64,000 nt of DNA, from assembly GCA_021234155.1 (NCBI GenBank), contig JAJEKV010000058.1, positions 3,730,600-3,794,599 on the forward strand, in the 5' to 3' direction. Source of the DNA: Isoetes taiwanensis (taxonomy: Eukaryota > Streptophyta > Lycopodiopsida > Isoetales > Isoetaceae). How positions within the stretch are numbered: position 1 is the first letter of the stretch; each line of letters begins with the position of its first letter. The notes below the pieces were generated by a model. That model was not told where the DNA came from. It was given only the letters and a program-made list of their open reading frames with translations, and ran no database searches. Shown in pieces: positions 51,902-62,836 of the stretch. A program made the translations under genes and the position numbers.

Positions 51902-54437
51902 AACATTTCTCTTCTTCAACCCGCTGCAAACGAAGTTTTGTGCTAAGTTGAATAGATCTCAATTCTGGACATCCTTGAGATGCAAAAGAACATGCAGGAG
52001 TTGAACCTGCACTATTGCCATCTTTTTTGCATCAAGGACGACATGGTGCCCGAAAATATCTTGAACATGGATGGTAATCAAAATTATGTAATTATTCTTG
52101 GCTTAAACTTTTCACATCTTCCCCTTAACACCACCTTGCTGCTAATCAACTCATGTGTGCCAAGCCTTGTGCATATAGACTTTGAATGTTAAAAATATAT
52201 TGCATGGTTGATTTGCAAATTTAGAGGTAAAAAGAAAAGCCCAATATTTTCAAATAGTAGGACTTGTCTTGCAATTAGTATTCAGAACTCGTCTATTAAG
52301 CTCGATAGTGTAGTCTTCTAAAACTATATATACACTTGCTGTCTACTAGGATCTAATCTAGCAACTTGCTTACTCCAAACACTAGCACTCACTAGAGCTT
52401 GAGAAGGTCTGTCCTGGCGTTACCCAGGCCCATCCCACTGATCCTGGTACTATTACAGATATGTCTTGTTCTAGACTATAACACAACACAAAAACATTCA
52501 GGCTACCTAGTAGAGGGCTGATTTCTCAAGCCCCAAAACTAGGCGTTCTTTATATATGAAAAACTGTTGCAATGATTCTTAAACATAACTCAACACTTAA
52601 CATTTAGGGATATTTAGTCGAGGACTGATTTCTCAAGCCCCAAAACCATGTATCCTTAATGAAAAGTAGTTGCAATGAATTTAAAAGCATAAGTACAAAG
52701 TAGAGAGAGTAAATTATAAAGTAGACTATTATTAAAGTGTATAGTTTAAACAACTTGTAAAATGTATAATATACAGTTACATTTTTTTCGTAAATCCATA
52801 ACCTTCCACGTTAACACCAACCCTGGTAGCAAAAACAGAGACAATTGGAGGAGAAAACCCGTACCTGCAGCCAATCATGCAAACATTAGCAGTAATCCCG
52901 GTAACGATGCAAGGGCCAAAAGGTACATTGGGTCTCTCAGTTTATTACTGATCACCAATTGTATCCTTTTGCCCTGAGTTAGCATAAACAAGAAAGAGAA
53001 ATGGAATTATAACTTGAAGTTTTCTCAAATCTAAAACATGAGGTGAGAAACAATGGATTCTAGCATTTAAATCCATTTTACAACTGCCATTCTTGCTATA
53101 ATACTGTATCAAGATATTAAGCAAAAGCCACATGATCTTAGTGAGGTATAGCCATACTTTAGCAGCCCTAAGGAGCTAAAGAGCATCATGTTGCCGAATT
53201 AGCATTATGATGAACATGCTAAAGAACTGGACATAAACAATTTATGGCCAATAAGCAAACAAATGCTATTTAGAATCATAAGCAAATAATTAAAGAATAT
53301 AGAGGCATCTTTCTATTCAAGATTAAATCAGATATGCCATTGTATTTTCCCAATTCGGTATCAAAAGAATAAGAAGAAACCTGGGGACTATAGCATAAGG
53401 GAAGATCATAAACATGGCTATTCCATCAAATATTGAGGAAATATGTCACCTTGTTTGAAATTGACATGGTTAGTTAATAACAAGGACTCCCTCTATCACA
53501 TGTAAAGACGAGCTCACACTCTATAGAGGCCTATTAGCAGCATAAAGTCCCACTAACCTTGATAACTAACACTCCAAAAATATTTGAAGCTCTGTTGTCC
53601 AAGTAAGAAAGCTCAAAGCCTGCTCAATTTTTTGCAAAACCTGATTTTAACATCTTCATACATTAATTTGTTACATGTTCAAAGTGCAAGACTGTTTCAA
53701 AGCACCATGGCTGCATAAAGCATGCAATGAAAGTATGTAACCATAAACATAATGAATGCATAAGCTAGCTTTGTGCATCAATCAAAGCACAACCATTCAT
53801 ATCCAAACAAAATTATGAAATATAAGAGAGCTTTTCCAATTTTGTATGTCATAAAATCTTTCATTTTAATGTGCAATCTTATTTCCCCATCAAAGTATAG
53901 AGCCATATTCAAGGCTAGAAAAATGAAAACACATTGTGTTCAAACCTGGCCTTTTAACAGGCTTAGCAAGAAGTGGCCTTAACTGATAAATCTTCAAGGC
54001 ACAAATCATATATTAACTCTCAAATGTGAAACTGTATAACCATAAGGACTTACACAAGGCCCCCAAAAATTAATAGTTATCAGTTTTTCACAATAGTATT
54101 TACATGAAACCACCTTAATTAAGTAATGATAGTTTGTGGGTTAATAGTTATCTAATGTGGTTTTTATTTATGATTTATTCTTCTAGTTTACTACGGCATT
54201 TCGCTATCATGGCTATTTATGGTGGTTAGATTGTATGGTTTAATACTATGTTTTTACTAGTGTTTTATTGCTATGTTTTGAGTATATGACCTAATTAGTA
54301 ATGTGGCAAAAACTAGTATTGATTCTTTCTCTAAATGCTAATGAAGTTAATTGCATCTCTTTACATGAATCAATATTGTTTCATAAAAAAAAAGCTCAAT
54401 GTTTTATCGAAAAAATCATAGGCTAACTGTTAATGAT
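51902..54437. other. Gene-poor stretch
   Basis: No gene supported. A 107 bp-offset repeat of CTGATTTCTCAAGCCCCAAAAC occurs at 52518 and 52625. The short open frames here (for example 51980-52192 and 52762-52977) lack domains. Confidence 0.45.
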
Positions 54438-54613
54438 ATGCGCAGCAAAAAACTCTGCAAAATAGGAGAACAAAATCTACAGCTTGTTTCAAATTTATTT
54501 AAGGATTTATAAATAGTGGAAGAAATGCGCAGCAAAAAACTCTGCAAAATAGGAGAACAAAATCTACAGCTTGTTTCAAATTTATTTAAGGATTTATAAA
54601 TAGTGGAAGAAAT
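54438..54613. repeat. 87 bp tandem duplication, near-perfect
   Basis: ATGCGCAGCAAAAAACTCTG begins at 54438 and 54525; the two units are essentially identical, including GAACAAAATCTACAGCTTGT and GGATTTATAAATAGTGGAAG. Confidence 0.95.
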
Positions 54614-56193
54614 GGACAATGACATGCCTTCGTGCGGGGATATGCCTGGCTCCATCTGACCCGTGAATAAATCTTCATGTATTATAAAAAATTGTGATTC
54701 CTTATGATGGAATAACTGATAGTGGTGATTCTACTGGGAAGTATTTACATAGTATGATTCCGTCTGGTGATATTAGTTTGTTGTGATTTTGCCGAAAGGG
54801 TTTGCTTTGAACGACCAGGATCCATTGGATGGCTGGGATTTTGGTTTGGGAAAATTTTCAGCCTCAACAGGCACCTTTTTGATTTTTCTAACTTCAACAC
54901 AAGGCCTCAATTCCTCCGAAGATATCAAGAAAATATGTTATTTTCAGCCAAAAATTTTCCTACTGTTTTAAAGCTATACAGCTAAATCTGGATTTTGTCC
55001 AGCAGGTTACAAGGGTTCTAGGAAACTTCCCGAACCAAGGCTGGGATCCAGCAGAAAGTAGCTGCCGTTGTCAAGTACGCAAAACAGAGGCTCCAGAACA
55101 GGACCCCTTTTTTTGGGGGAGGGGGGATGATGTGTGATTTTGTCTGGAGGGTTATCTTGCACCACCACATTGACCATTGACCGCACATAGGCAAATAGGA
55201 TTAGGCCAGATTTCCACTAACGACGATTTTCAAAATGATGTGGTACCATAGTTTTCAGGCAGTAACATCGAATTGCCAGCAATTTCTACTCTAAAGCCTT
55301 CTATTAACGACAACTGAGAAATAATAATCACTATTTTTTAGCTGTTTTTAGATATCCTTCACGGTTCACCCTATTGCAACAACAAAAAATAGTACCAGCT
55401 ATAGAGCTACCACACAAATAATGGAAAGAGGGATGAACAGCATTTGCTATTACTATTGGCTTTTACTTTGAATGAATACTGCCATTGCCGTTGGTGAAAA
55501 TCCGGCCTTAATATATTTTTGGAAATTGAATATTTTTCAAAATTAATATATTTATTACGGTCTAGTGCGGCGGGGGCATTTGAACGTTGAGTACGAAATT
55601 ATGAGACTGATAAGAAGATATTGAGGCTTCAGTATTTGTTCAAGCTCTGCCGGACTGTGATATGTGTTGATAGCCGTTTGAACATAGATCTTGATTGGAG
55701 GTTTGAATCGCTAAAGGTTAATCACAGTCTTTGCTATTTTTTTTTTGGCTAGGCTTGTTGTTTACTTTCTGTATCAACATATCTTGGTGAAACCAAAATT
55801 TTTTATAAGCTTCACTTTTGTATTGTTTCTCTGCTTACAATTCCAGCAATTTTCATTTTTGTGCCATCTTACGCTAGCTAATTTCTGTTTATAAGATTGT
55901 TACTCATATGTAAGGGCATCAACTAGAAGAAGAGTGGAGTTGTGAACAATTTCTTTTCCTGGTAGAGTGGTTTAGGTTCATTTCCATAGTTCCTTGTAGC
56001 CTATTTTTTGTACTGATCTCAGTAGGTGTCTGCATATGCAGTTCGTAATTTTCTTCAAGCCATTATTTGACATCAAGTTGGTTTAATTTTTTGCTTTGCT
56101 AGATATAACAACCAGCAGTTTTGCCTCAGTATGTGAAAGAGGTTGTACAAGAGTTTGATGTGCCTTATTACTGATTCAGTTATCCTTGACGAA
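54614..56193 (+). promoter_or_regulatory. Upstream region of the NPH3-ubiquitin-like gene
   Basis: Non-coding. An exon-like plus-strand piece at about 54783-54860 reads ALNDQDPLDGWDFGLGKFSA, but stops follow and I cannot connect it with the downstream gene. A G-rich run lies at 55117-55129. A 5' untranslated exon and intron may be located at 55.6-56.1 kb, but no convincing boundary was found. Confidence 0.35.
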
Positions 56194-57882
56194 ATGGCTT
56201 CAAATTCAAACCTAGAATGCAAGGATGCAGTGAAGCATGAAATGCCTGATATAAGTATTCCTGGTTGGCGGGATAGATTTAAACATTTATGTGACATGAC
56301 TGTTGTAGTTAGCAAAACAAGGTTCCCTTGTCACAGATTTGTTTTCTTTGTAAGGAGTAAATACTTCGCCGATATTTGTGCACAGAAAAAATCGGCATCC
56401 AACATTCGTGTCAATTTATCGAATCTCCCAGGGGGTGCTGAGACATTTGAGCTAATAGCAAAATTTTGTTATGGTCAAGAGGTAGAGCTCAATACCTCAA
56501 ACATCATGAATCTGGAGATGGCTGCAGTTTTTTTAGGCATGTCTTCGGAGGATGGAGTTGGAACAAATCTAAGGGGCATATGTGATCGATTTTGGACGAA
56601 GGAGGTATTTCCTTTCTGCAATGTGATTATGGATCTTCTTAGATCTGTTAAGCTCGTAACTTTTTCTGGGGAAATTCTTGGTGTTGTCCATGGCTGCATA
56701 TTGGCCCTTACTTTCCATGTCGTTAAAAACGAGACAGATTCATTATACTTGGATATCCCAAGTCTTTTAACAGGGCTAACGAATTTGCAGCCCAATGTAC
56801 TACAACTTGTCATTGACAATTTCAGGGAGCAAGGAGTAACATTTATAAACTCAGCTTCTGCCATATGCTCGTGGTTGCATTCAAATGTGGAAATTTCAAA
56901 CAACCAGAAAAGTATTGAACTCTTGATTGGTTTTTTGATCCGGCAGCTGTACAAAGTTTCTCATGAAAGTATAACCTATCATGCATGTTCAGCTAAAGTG
57001 AAGGCCTCTGTTCAGTACCTTTTCTCATTGTCAAAAGCTTGTTCCATGTTTGGCATAGTGAAAGATGAGGTAACTATGCTAAAGAGTTGGTATTTGTATT
57101 CAATAGATGAGGAACATCTATTGAACCTTCAGATTGTGACATTTTCATTTCTCATTCTTGATTCAAATATAAATCAAACTGAAGAAAGGACGTGTACAAA
57201 GAGGGCTAATGTGGCAGGAAAGTACTTGTTGCGTTTTGGCAAAAATCCTGTATGTTCACTTCAAAAATTTCATGATCTGGTGATGAGTATTGCAGAAATA
57301 TACTTGGTGCATGCCATCAGAAATCCTGGATATTTACCTGAAATTTTCCGCGAAGTAGTGAAGAGCGTTGCAGGCATAATGCCATCACATGATATGTTGT
57401 ATGATGCAGTAAAAGCACATGTGAATTATCATTCAGATCTGGGGCAGCAGGGCAAGATGTTAATCTGTAATCTGGTTGATGGTGAAAGACTTTCTAGTGA
57501 CAAACTAGATGATGCTCTGCTCTCGAATTTTTGTCTTTCAACTGCTTCCCTTATTAATCTTCTAAAGAAGGAGCGGGGAATTGTAGGTACTTCAAAAACA
57601 GAGGAGAAATCAGCAGATCACTGGTATACAGTTTTTGTCAAATTCGATCATGATACAGGTGCTTTCTCTGTAAACAGGTCTTACGATGTTAAGAAGCTGA
57701 AGGAAGATATTAGAGCCAGGAAGGGATCAATGGGCGAATTTAACTTGAAGCTTTGGTATAATTTCAGATATCTGCCAGATGAATTGAAGCTTTGTGATTT
57801 AAATATTGGAAGAAATTCCACACTATATGCTACCTCGATAAAGAACCGCCGGATTGAAACAAAAACAAAACCGCCGGATTGA
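56194..57882 (+). CDS. BTB/NPH3-like protein with C-terminal ubiquitin-like domain
   Basis: BTB/NPH3 proteins are plant CULLIN3 ubiquitin-ligase adaptors and phototropin-signalling scaffolds. The frame is open from 56143, but ATG 56194 (context GAAATGGCT) is the better start and gives 562 residues. BTB domain, about residues 30-125: DMTVVVSKTRFPCHRFVFFV, KYFADICAQ, LPGGAETFELIAKFCYG. The NPH3 part is divergent but recognisable (MPSHDMLYDAVKAHVN, then GKMLICNLVDGERLS where the family has a KL.D..KLS-type motif). The last 80 residues (FVKFDHDTG, DVKKLKEDIRARKG, LKLCDLNIGRNSTLYA) align with ubiquitin almost without gaps (FVK, I...KEG, LADYNIQKESTLHL). There is no terminal Gly-Gly, so it would be a built-in ubiquitin-like fold. 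The gene is intronless, unlike most NPH3 family genes, so a retrocopy origin is possible. The final residues (IETKTKPPD) come from a 25 bp duplication beside a copia LTR. Confidence 0.85.
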   Translation: MASNSNLECKDAVKHEMPDISIPGWRDRFKHLCDMTVVVSKTRFPCHRFVFFVRSKYFADICAQKKSASNIRVNLSNLPGGAETFELIAKFCYGQEVELNTSNIMNLEMAAVFLGMSSEDGVGTNLRGICDRFWTKEVFPFCNVIMDLLRSVKLVTFSGEILGVVHGCILALTFHVVKNETDSLYLDIPSLLTGLTNLQPNVLQLVIDNFREQGVTFINSASAICSWLHSNVEISNNQKSIELLIGFLIRQLYKVSHESITYHACSAKVKASVQYLFSLSKACSMFGIVKDEVTMLKSWYLYSIDEEHLLNLQIVTFSFLILDSNINQTEERTCTKRANVAGKYLLRFGKNPVCSLQKFHDLVMSIAEIYLVHAIRNPGYLPEIFREVVKSVAGIMPSHDMLYDAVKAHVNYHSDLGQQGKMLICNLVDGERLSSDKLDDALLSNFCLSTASLINLLKKERGIVGTSKTEEKSADHWYTVFVKFDHDTGAFSVNRSYDVKKLKEDIRARKGSMGEFNLKLWYNFRYLPDELKLCDLNIGRNSTLYATSIKNRRIETKTKPPD

Positions 57883-57893
57883 AACAAAAACAA
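57844..57893. repeat. 25 bp tandem duplication that sets the stop codon
   Basis: AACCGCCGGATTGAAACAAA occurs at 57844 and 57869. Because 25 is not a multiple of three, the second copy is read in a different frame, and its GGATTGA supplies the stop of the NPH3-ubiquitin-like gene. Confidence 0.9.
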
Positions 57894-58171
57894 AGACACC
57901 AAGAATTGGAAGAATCGGGGTGATCCTCTATATTTATACATCTTCAATATGATTACAACAAAAGTCATTTATCAAAGACACCAAGAATTGGAAGAATCGG
58001 GGTGATCCTCTATATTTATACATCTTCAATATGATTACAAGAAAAGTCATTTATAGCATAACAAAAAAGCAACGTCTCTCTTTTTGTTATTAGATAGATA
58101 GATAGTAGTTTTAACGTCACACCACTAGTTATTATAAACAGAATCTTTTATAGATGACTATTTTTAACACA
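57880..58171 (-). mobile_element. Putative 3' LTR of the copia element
   Basis: On the minus strand, after the end of the copia polyprotein, a purine-rich tract (AGAATAGGGGG) is followed by TGTTAAAAATAG, a plausible LTR start at about 58169. The stretch up to about 57880 contains a TATA-like sequence and ends in GTTTCA-type sequence. The LTR is enlarged by the 82 bp duplication. I found no second copy upstream of the polyprotein, so the LTR assignment rests on position and end sequences only. Confidence 0.5.
57891..58054. repeat. 82 bp tandem duplication
   Basis: Units 57891-57972 and 57973-58054 differ at one base near the end (ACAACAAAAG versus ACAAGAAAAG). Both contain CCTCTATATTTATACATC, which on the minus strand is a TATA-like box (TATAAATATAG) of the adjacent LTR. 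Confidence 0.95.
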
Positions 58172-58184
58172 CCCCCTATTCTGC

Positions 58185-59240
58185 TTATAATGGAGGCGCC
58201 AAACCTAGAGTCTCTCTATGAACTTGAAACCTGTCTACACACAAAGGTTTTGTAAGCAGGTCTGCTGGCATTTCGTCGCTTGGAAGATACTTCATTTTTA
58301 TAGATCCATCCAGAACCTTTTCCCTTGTAAAGTGGTGATGGATAGAAATGTGCTTAAATTTCTTGTGATGTATCAGATTTTCTGTAAGGGCAATACTGCT
58401 CTTGTTATCACTGTATTCAATTGTGGGCCATGCTTGATTATACCCGATTTCTGCTAGGAATTGTCTTACCCAAATTGTCTCTCTTACAACTGCAGATGTG
58501 GCTACATACTCTACTTCATAGGATGATAAAGCCACAGAGGTTTGTTTTGAGCTTGTCCATGTAATTGCTGCCCCATGAAGCATGAGAGAAAAACCTGTGG
58601 TGGATCTCCTTGTGTCCTGATCCCCTGCCCAGTCAGCATCTATGAATGATACCAATTTTACTGTTGGATAATTGGAATCTGGCCCATACTTCAGACCTAA
58701 TATAGCAGTACCTTGCAGATATCTAATAATTCTTTTCACTGCTTTCCAATGATCTGGCCATGGATGTTGCATGAATCTGCTCACAGCACCAACTGCTTGT
58801 GCTATATCAGACCTAGTGCTGACCATGATATGCATCAAGCACCCAACTGCATTCCTATATAGAATTTTTTCCATCTCAAGTTCTTCCTTTCTAGTTCGAG
58901 GTTCCATTTCTTTACTGAGTCTCAAATTAAGAGCTGCTGGAGTTTCCTTTGTCATGCATTCCCTCATCCCAAACCTGCTGCATAACTTCCGAATTGCATG
59001 TTCTTGATGGATGACTAATGTTCTTGCTGCCCTACCTCTGTACACTTGCAGTCCCAAACATGTTTTGATTTCCCCCAAATCTGTCATACGAAACTCAGCC
59101 TTCAAAGCTTTCTTGATAGCATCGATCCCTTCCATGCCCTTGCCGATTATGATGAGATCATCCACATATACTATAACCATGAGAACATTTTGCATGTTCC
59201 ATTTCACATAAACATTCCACTCTGATATGCATCTATGCAT
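58185..59240 (-). pseudogene. Copia reverse transcriptase C-terminus and RNase H
   Basis: An open stretch of 351 codons. The catalytic YVDD of the reverse transcriptase is present (VIVYVDDLIIIGKG). RNase H motifs follow: SFIDADWAGDQDTRRSTTGF, SSYEVEYVATSA (where family members usually have an E-x-E-Y element), and SDNKSSIALTENLIHHKKF with the HHHFTREKV end. The protein ends GLAPPL, 14 bases from the purine tract. This segment is intact; upstream the frame is lost. Confidence 0.9.
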
Positions 59241-59700
59241 CTAGTGAAACCGAGATTTTGAAGGAACTGGTCTATTCGATTGTACCACACCCTTGGACTC
59301 TGTTTAAGACCGTATAAAGCTCTATTCAATCTACATACCTTGCCTTGTGCTTGATCAAAGCTTGCCGGTTGCTCATGTATATTTCTTCCTCTAAAAATCC
59401 GTTCAAAAATGCCGTCTTTACGTCCATCTGATGGATTTCCAGGTTCTCTTGTGCTGCTATTGCCAAGACAGTGCAAATTGAGGTCATTTTTGCTACGGGA
59501 GAAAACGTTTCATCAAAGTCAATTCCATGTTCCTGAGAGAAACCTTGAGCCACCAGCCGGGCTCGATATCTTTCAATGGAGCCATCACTCCCTTGCTTTA
59601 CTTTGAACACCCATTTGCATCCGACTGGTGTCCTATCTTTTGGCAGGTCTACTAGATCCCATGGATGTGTCGCATGCATAACATCTATTTCTTCTTGCAT
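59204..59700 (-). pseudogene. Copia reverse transcriptase N-terminal half
   Basis: GCKWVFKVKQGSDGSIERYR, LVAQGFSQEHGIDFDETFSP, QMDVKTAFLNGFLEEEIYM (the first catalytic aspartate of the RT is in MDVKTAFL), then after a frameshift KVCRLNRALYGLKQSPRVWY. At least two frameshifts (near 59350 and 59230) separate it from the C-terminal half. Confidence 0.9.
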
Positions 59701-60241
59701 TGCCTCTCCATTGCCTCTTGAACAGACAGAGGTTCAAGCAATTCTGCTTTAAAACACTTAGATGCACACTTCTCCTCCATATATTGATGCCACCAAGACC
59801 CATGCATCTGTTCAAACTTATGCTCATATTCCCTGACTTGTGCCAGTGCTGCCGACCCTTTTGATCGTCTCCATTCAAGCCACCTTGCTGTAGGATGATG
59901 TCCTCTATTACTTCTGCGAATCTGCCCTCCAAGTTGCTCTGGGATTTCCATGTCCCTAGTTTGTGTCTCCGTTCGGTCCTGCACAACAGGCTGCCATGAT
60001 CCTGTTGTGCGATCATTCTCACCATCTTCTCTTCCCCGCTATCATTCTCTTTGTGTTGCTGCTCGCCTGGAGTTGTATCATTCTCTCCTTGAATTTCCAG
60101 CCATAGGTCTGTATATTCTTGGAAAAGATCACCTTCCTCCAATTCTTGAGCAAGATTCAGACCATAATCATCAAATACTGCATGACTAGTTCTAATTACT
60201 TTTCTAGTATTGACTATCCAACAATTTATACCCTTTCCCAT
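59633..60241 (-). pseudogene. Copia polyprotein linker between integrase and RT
   Basis: The frame begins MGKGINCWIVNTRKVIRTSH and runs through a hydrophilic, Gln/Glu-rich region typical of the copia integrase-RT spacer. Parts of it read better in the overlapping frame 59685-59984 (EIPEQLGGQIRRSNRGHHPT), so a frameshift lies near 59960. Confidence 0.7.
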
Positions 60242-60343
60242 TCATAGTATAACCCAAAAAAATGCATTTTCGAGCTCGATCATCCAATTTGATTTTCTGA
60301 ATTTCCTTTGGAGTGAATGCATAAGCAATGCATCCAAATACTT

Positions 60344-61057
60344 TCAAGTGAGCAACATCTGGCTTTTGTCCATTCTATGCTTCTTCTGGTGTCTTTGAAC
60401 TGCAATTGTCGGAGCCTTATTTTGAAGATAACAAGCAGTTGAGATAGCCTCTCCCCAAAATTGGTCTGATACTTTTGCCCATTTCATCCACCTTAATGCG
60501 CACTCCTTTAATGTTCTCATTTTTCTCTCTGCCACTCCATTTTGACCATGTTCATATGGATTTGAGAGTTCCCTCCTAATTCCTTCTTGATGAAGATATG
60601 CATCAAACATATGAGATACAAATTCTGTCCCATTGATGCTTCGGATTGCGCATACACAGTATCTTATTTCTTTTTCAACTTGCTTTCTCCAAGATTGGAA
60701 AACAGCCAGCACCTCATTCTTCTTTCTCAGAAAGAATACAAAGGTCTTCCTGGTGTAATAATCTACTATCACCAGGAAGTATTCTGCCTTGCTAAATGTC
60801 TTCACAGACATGCGTCCACTCAAATCGGTGTGGATCAGCTGCAGGGGCCTTGTGGCTCTTGTACCTTTCTTCTTAATTTTCTTGTTATGCAATTTGCCTA
60901 CTATGCACCCTTCAAACAGACCCAAATTGCCTTTAGAAGATACCTCCATGCCTGTCACCATGTGTTCTTGCTGCAGCTGCTGTAATCTTGTTTGGTTGAT
61001 GTGCCCAAACTGCCTGTGCCACAATTGAAGGTCTTTATTTGGGCCTGCTGCGACCAA
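60344..61057 (-). pseudogene. Copia integrase with altered catalytic residue
   Basis: The pre-integrase motif LWHRQFGHINQTRLQQL is followed by LIHTDLSGRMSVKTFSKAEY (first catalytic Asp), then IRSINGTEFVSHMF, where the family has RSDNGGEF: the second catalytic aspartate is replaced by isoleucine. The third (NGVAERKMRTLKE) is present. The HHCC knuckle is partly visible at the N-terminus (LWHRQFGH, then CIVGKLH). The substitution alone should inactivate integration. Confidence 0.85.
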
Positions 61058-61240
61058 CGCTTGAATCTCTTCATGTTCACCTTCAATTAGCTTGTATAGA
61101 TGCCCAGTCCTCCCTGCCTTTGCAATGACTCGATTTCATCTACTATTTGACCTTCCATTGCTCCACTTCCTTTCTGAGGATTGTCATATAAATTCATGGG
61201 TCTTTCTTTCTTAGCTTTGGGCTGCCGTTGCAGCTCCACG

Positions 61241-62836
61241 TCAAATTTATATCAGAGGTTTAGGATCACTCAGAACAATCTTGTCTGCGGGGGCCAGTTT
61301 GTTTCTTTTCATATCACTCTTGGGTGTTGACCAAGCAGTTTGGAACTGTAACATATTTCTAAAATAGCTGAGTTCGGCCCCTAAAAATCCGCCCAACTCC
61401 CTTAAATTCCGGTCATCCCAAAATATTTTCGGCAATTTTCATGCAAGAAAATACAAATTTTTTGGTAAAATACAGTAAAAAAATGCATTAAGTGCACGAT
61501 TTCGTGCAATTCTAGCTCGGCCACGTGTATGCCACGTCTCCTGCCATGTCATACCTTTTTTTCCCTCTTGTTCGATCGTGGCTTCATCTTCCATGAGGTG
61601 GAATCAGCAATCGGCTATGCAACCTAAGACATTGAGAATTTTTGTCAAAGGTACGCTCTTGCTTATCAAGTTCTTTAGGTGGATTAGTCTGACAAGTTAG
61701 TGTGGAAGCTTGGAAGATCTGTTATGGATGTCTTTTAGCTTCCAATTTTTATTGTTAAAGCTAATAGATCTATACGGCAAGGTATATCGCACCAGGAGAA
61801 GGTTTTTTAAAATGATAAGGGAGTCTATTGAGCCAAATTCTCTCCATTTCTATAGCTGGATGATAAACAATATCGGAAGGATGATGCATTATACTTTCAT
61901 GGAAATACTTTAGATAGGTACAGAGTAGAATAAAAAACTTGATAAGTAATCTGCTGAGACTAGGATTAATAAATGATTGTAACTCCCCCTTCTGCAACTA
62001 TATCATTTCCCGTACGTTTGTTAATCTGGTAAATTGTATTGGAATTTGTGAGTTTCATGGTCTGCAAATACTTAGTATCCCGATGTACGATAGTCCTATT
62101 TACAAGATTTCTGAAGTATAAGGCAAAGACAGACCAAAATCTAAAACTAAAACATTTCATATTCTTGTTAAGCAACATATTAGGAGCTCACATCCTGTTC
62201 GATTACATGGGGAATTGTAAAAGCATACACAAATTTGTAAAAACATGTTGAGCAAGTTGGTGTTATGGTTGCAAAAACCATCAGTGACTTTTTTTACGAA
62301 GCTTACAGGTTGCACATTTATTGTGTAGTTTACAAAGTTGAAATGTGTATGTTGGTCTTATAAAGTATGCAGGACAACATAGAACACTTGCATGCCAATT
62401 GAAAAGCTTGGCTTAGTCTATTTGATGGAATTAGATGCACAGCTATGAGAAAAGTATTGGAAAAACCTGTCTGCTAACTTGTAGGCGGTATTGAGGGTAT
62501 GAAGAAGTTGATTTCTATTCCTATTACGTTTCCATTCATTTCTAATATTCTAATATGGAAATACAGCAATAATACAAATGCATTCAATATTCTTGGTGCT
62601 ACTGCTATTTTGTTGTTGCAGTCTTCCAATAGTAGGTCTTCTTGTAAGAAGTCTTGTATTCAATGAGATACTAGGTAGAGCCTTGTATTACTAGCTAGCA
62701 GAAGAACAAAAGGATTCTCAAAAGAAGCCCCTAGTTCTTCGGCTCAATGGAGGTTAGTGCTCTCTCTTTCTTTATAGATTTTACTCTCTCTTGAAATAGC
62801 CACCTAGGCTAGTTATTGAATGCCAAGGTAGTAGAA
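61241..62836. other. Non-coding stretch between copia and LINE-3
   Basis: No gene supported. The minus frame 61247-61435 (GAELSYFRNMLQFQTAWS) has no recognisable domain. Confidence 0.45.

Larger units (their letters stand above)
58172..61240 (-). mobile_element. Ty1/copia retrotransposon remnant
   Basis: Order on the minus strand: pre-integrase, integrase, reverse transcriptase, RNase H, then putative LTR. This is the copia gene order (integrase before reverse transcriptase). Gag, protease and the 5' LTR are missing. Individual segments are given below. Confidence 0.9.

Noticed and set aside
55117-55129. G-rich run as a G-quadruplex
   Set aside because: It is one purine run without four separated G-tracts of the needed spacing; a single tract is not enough.
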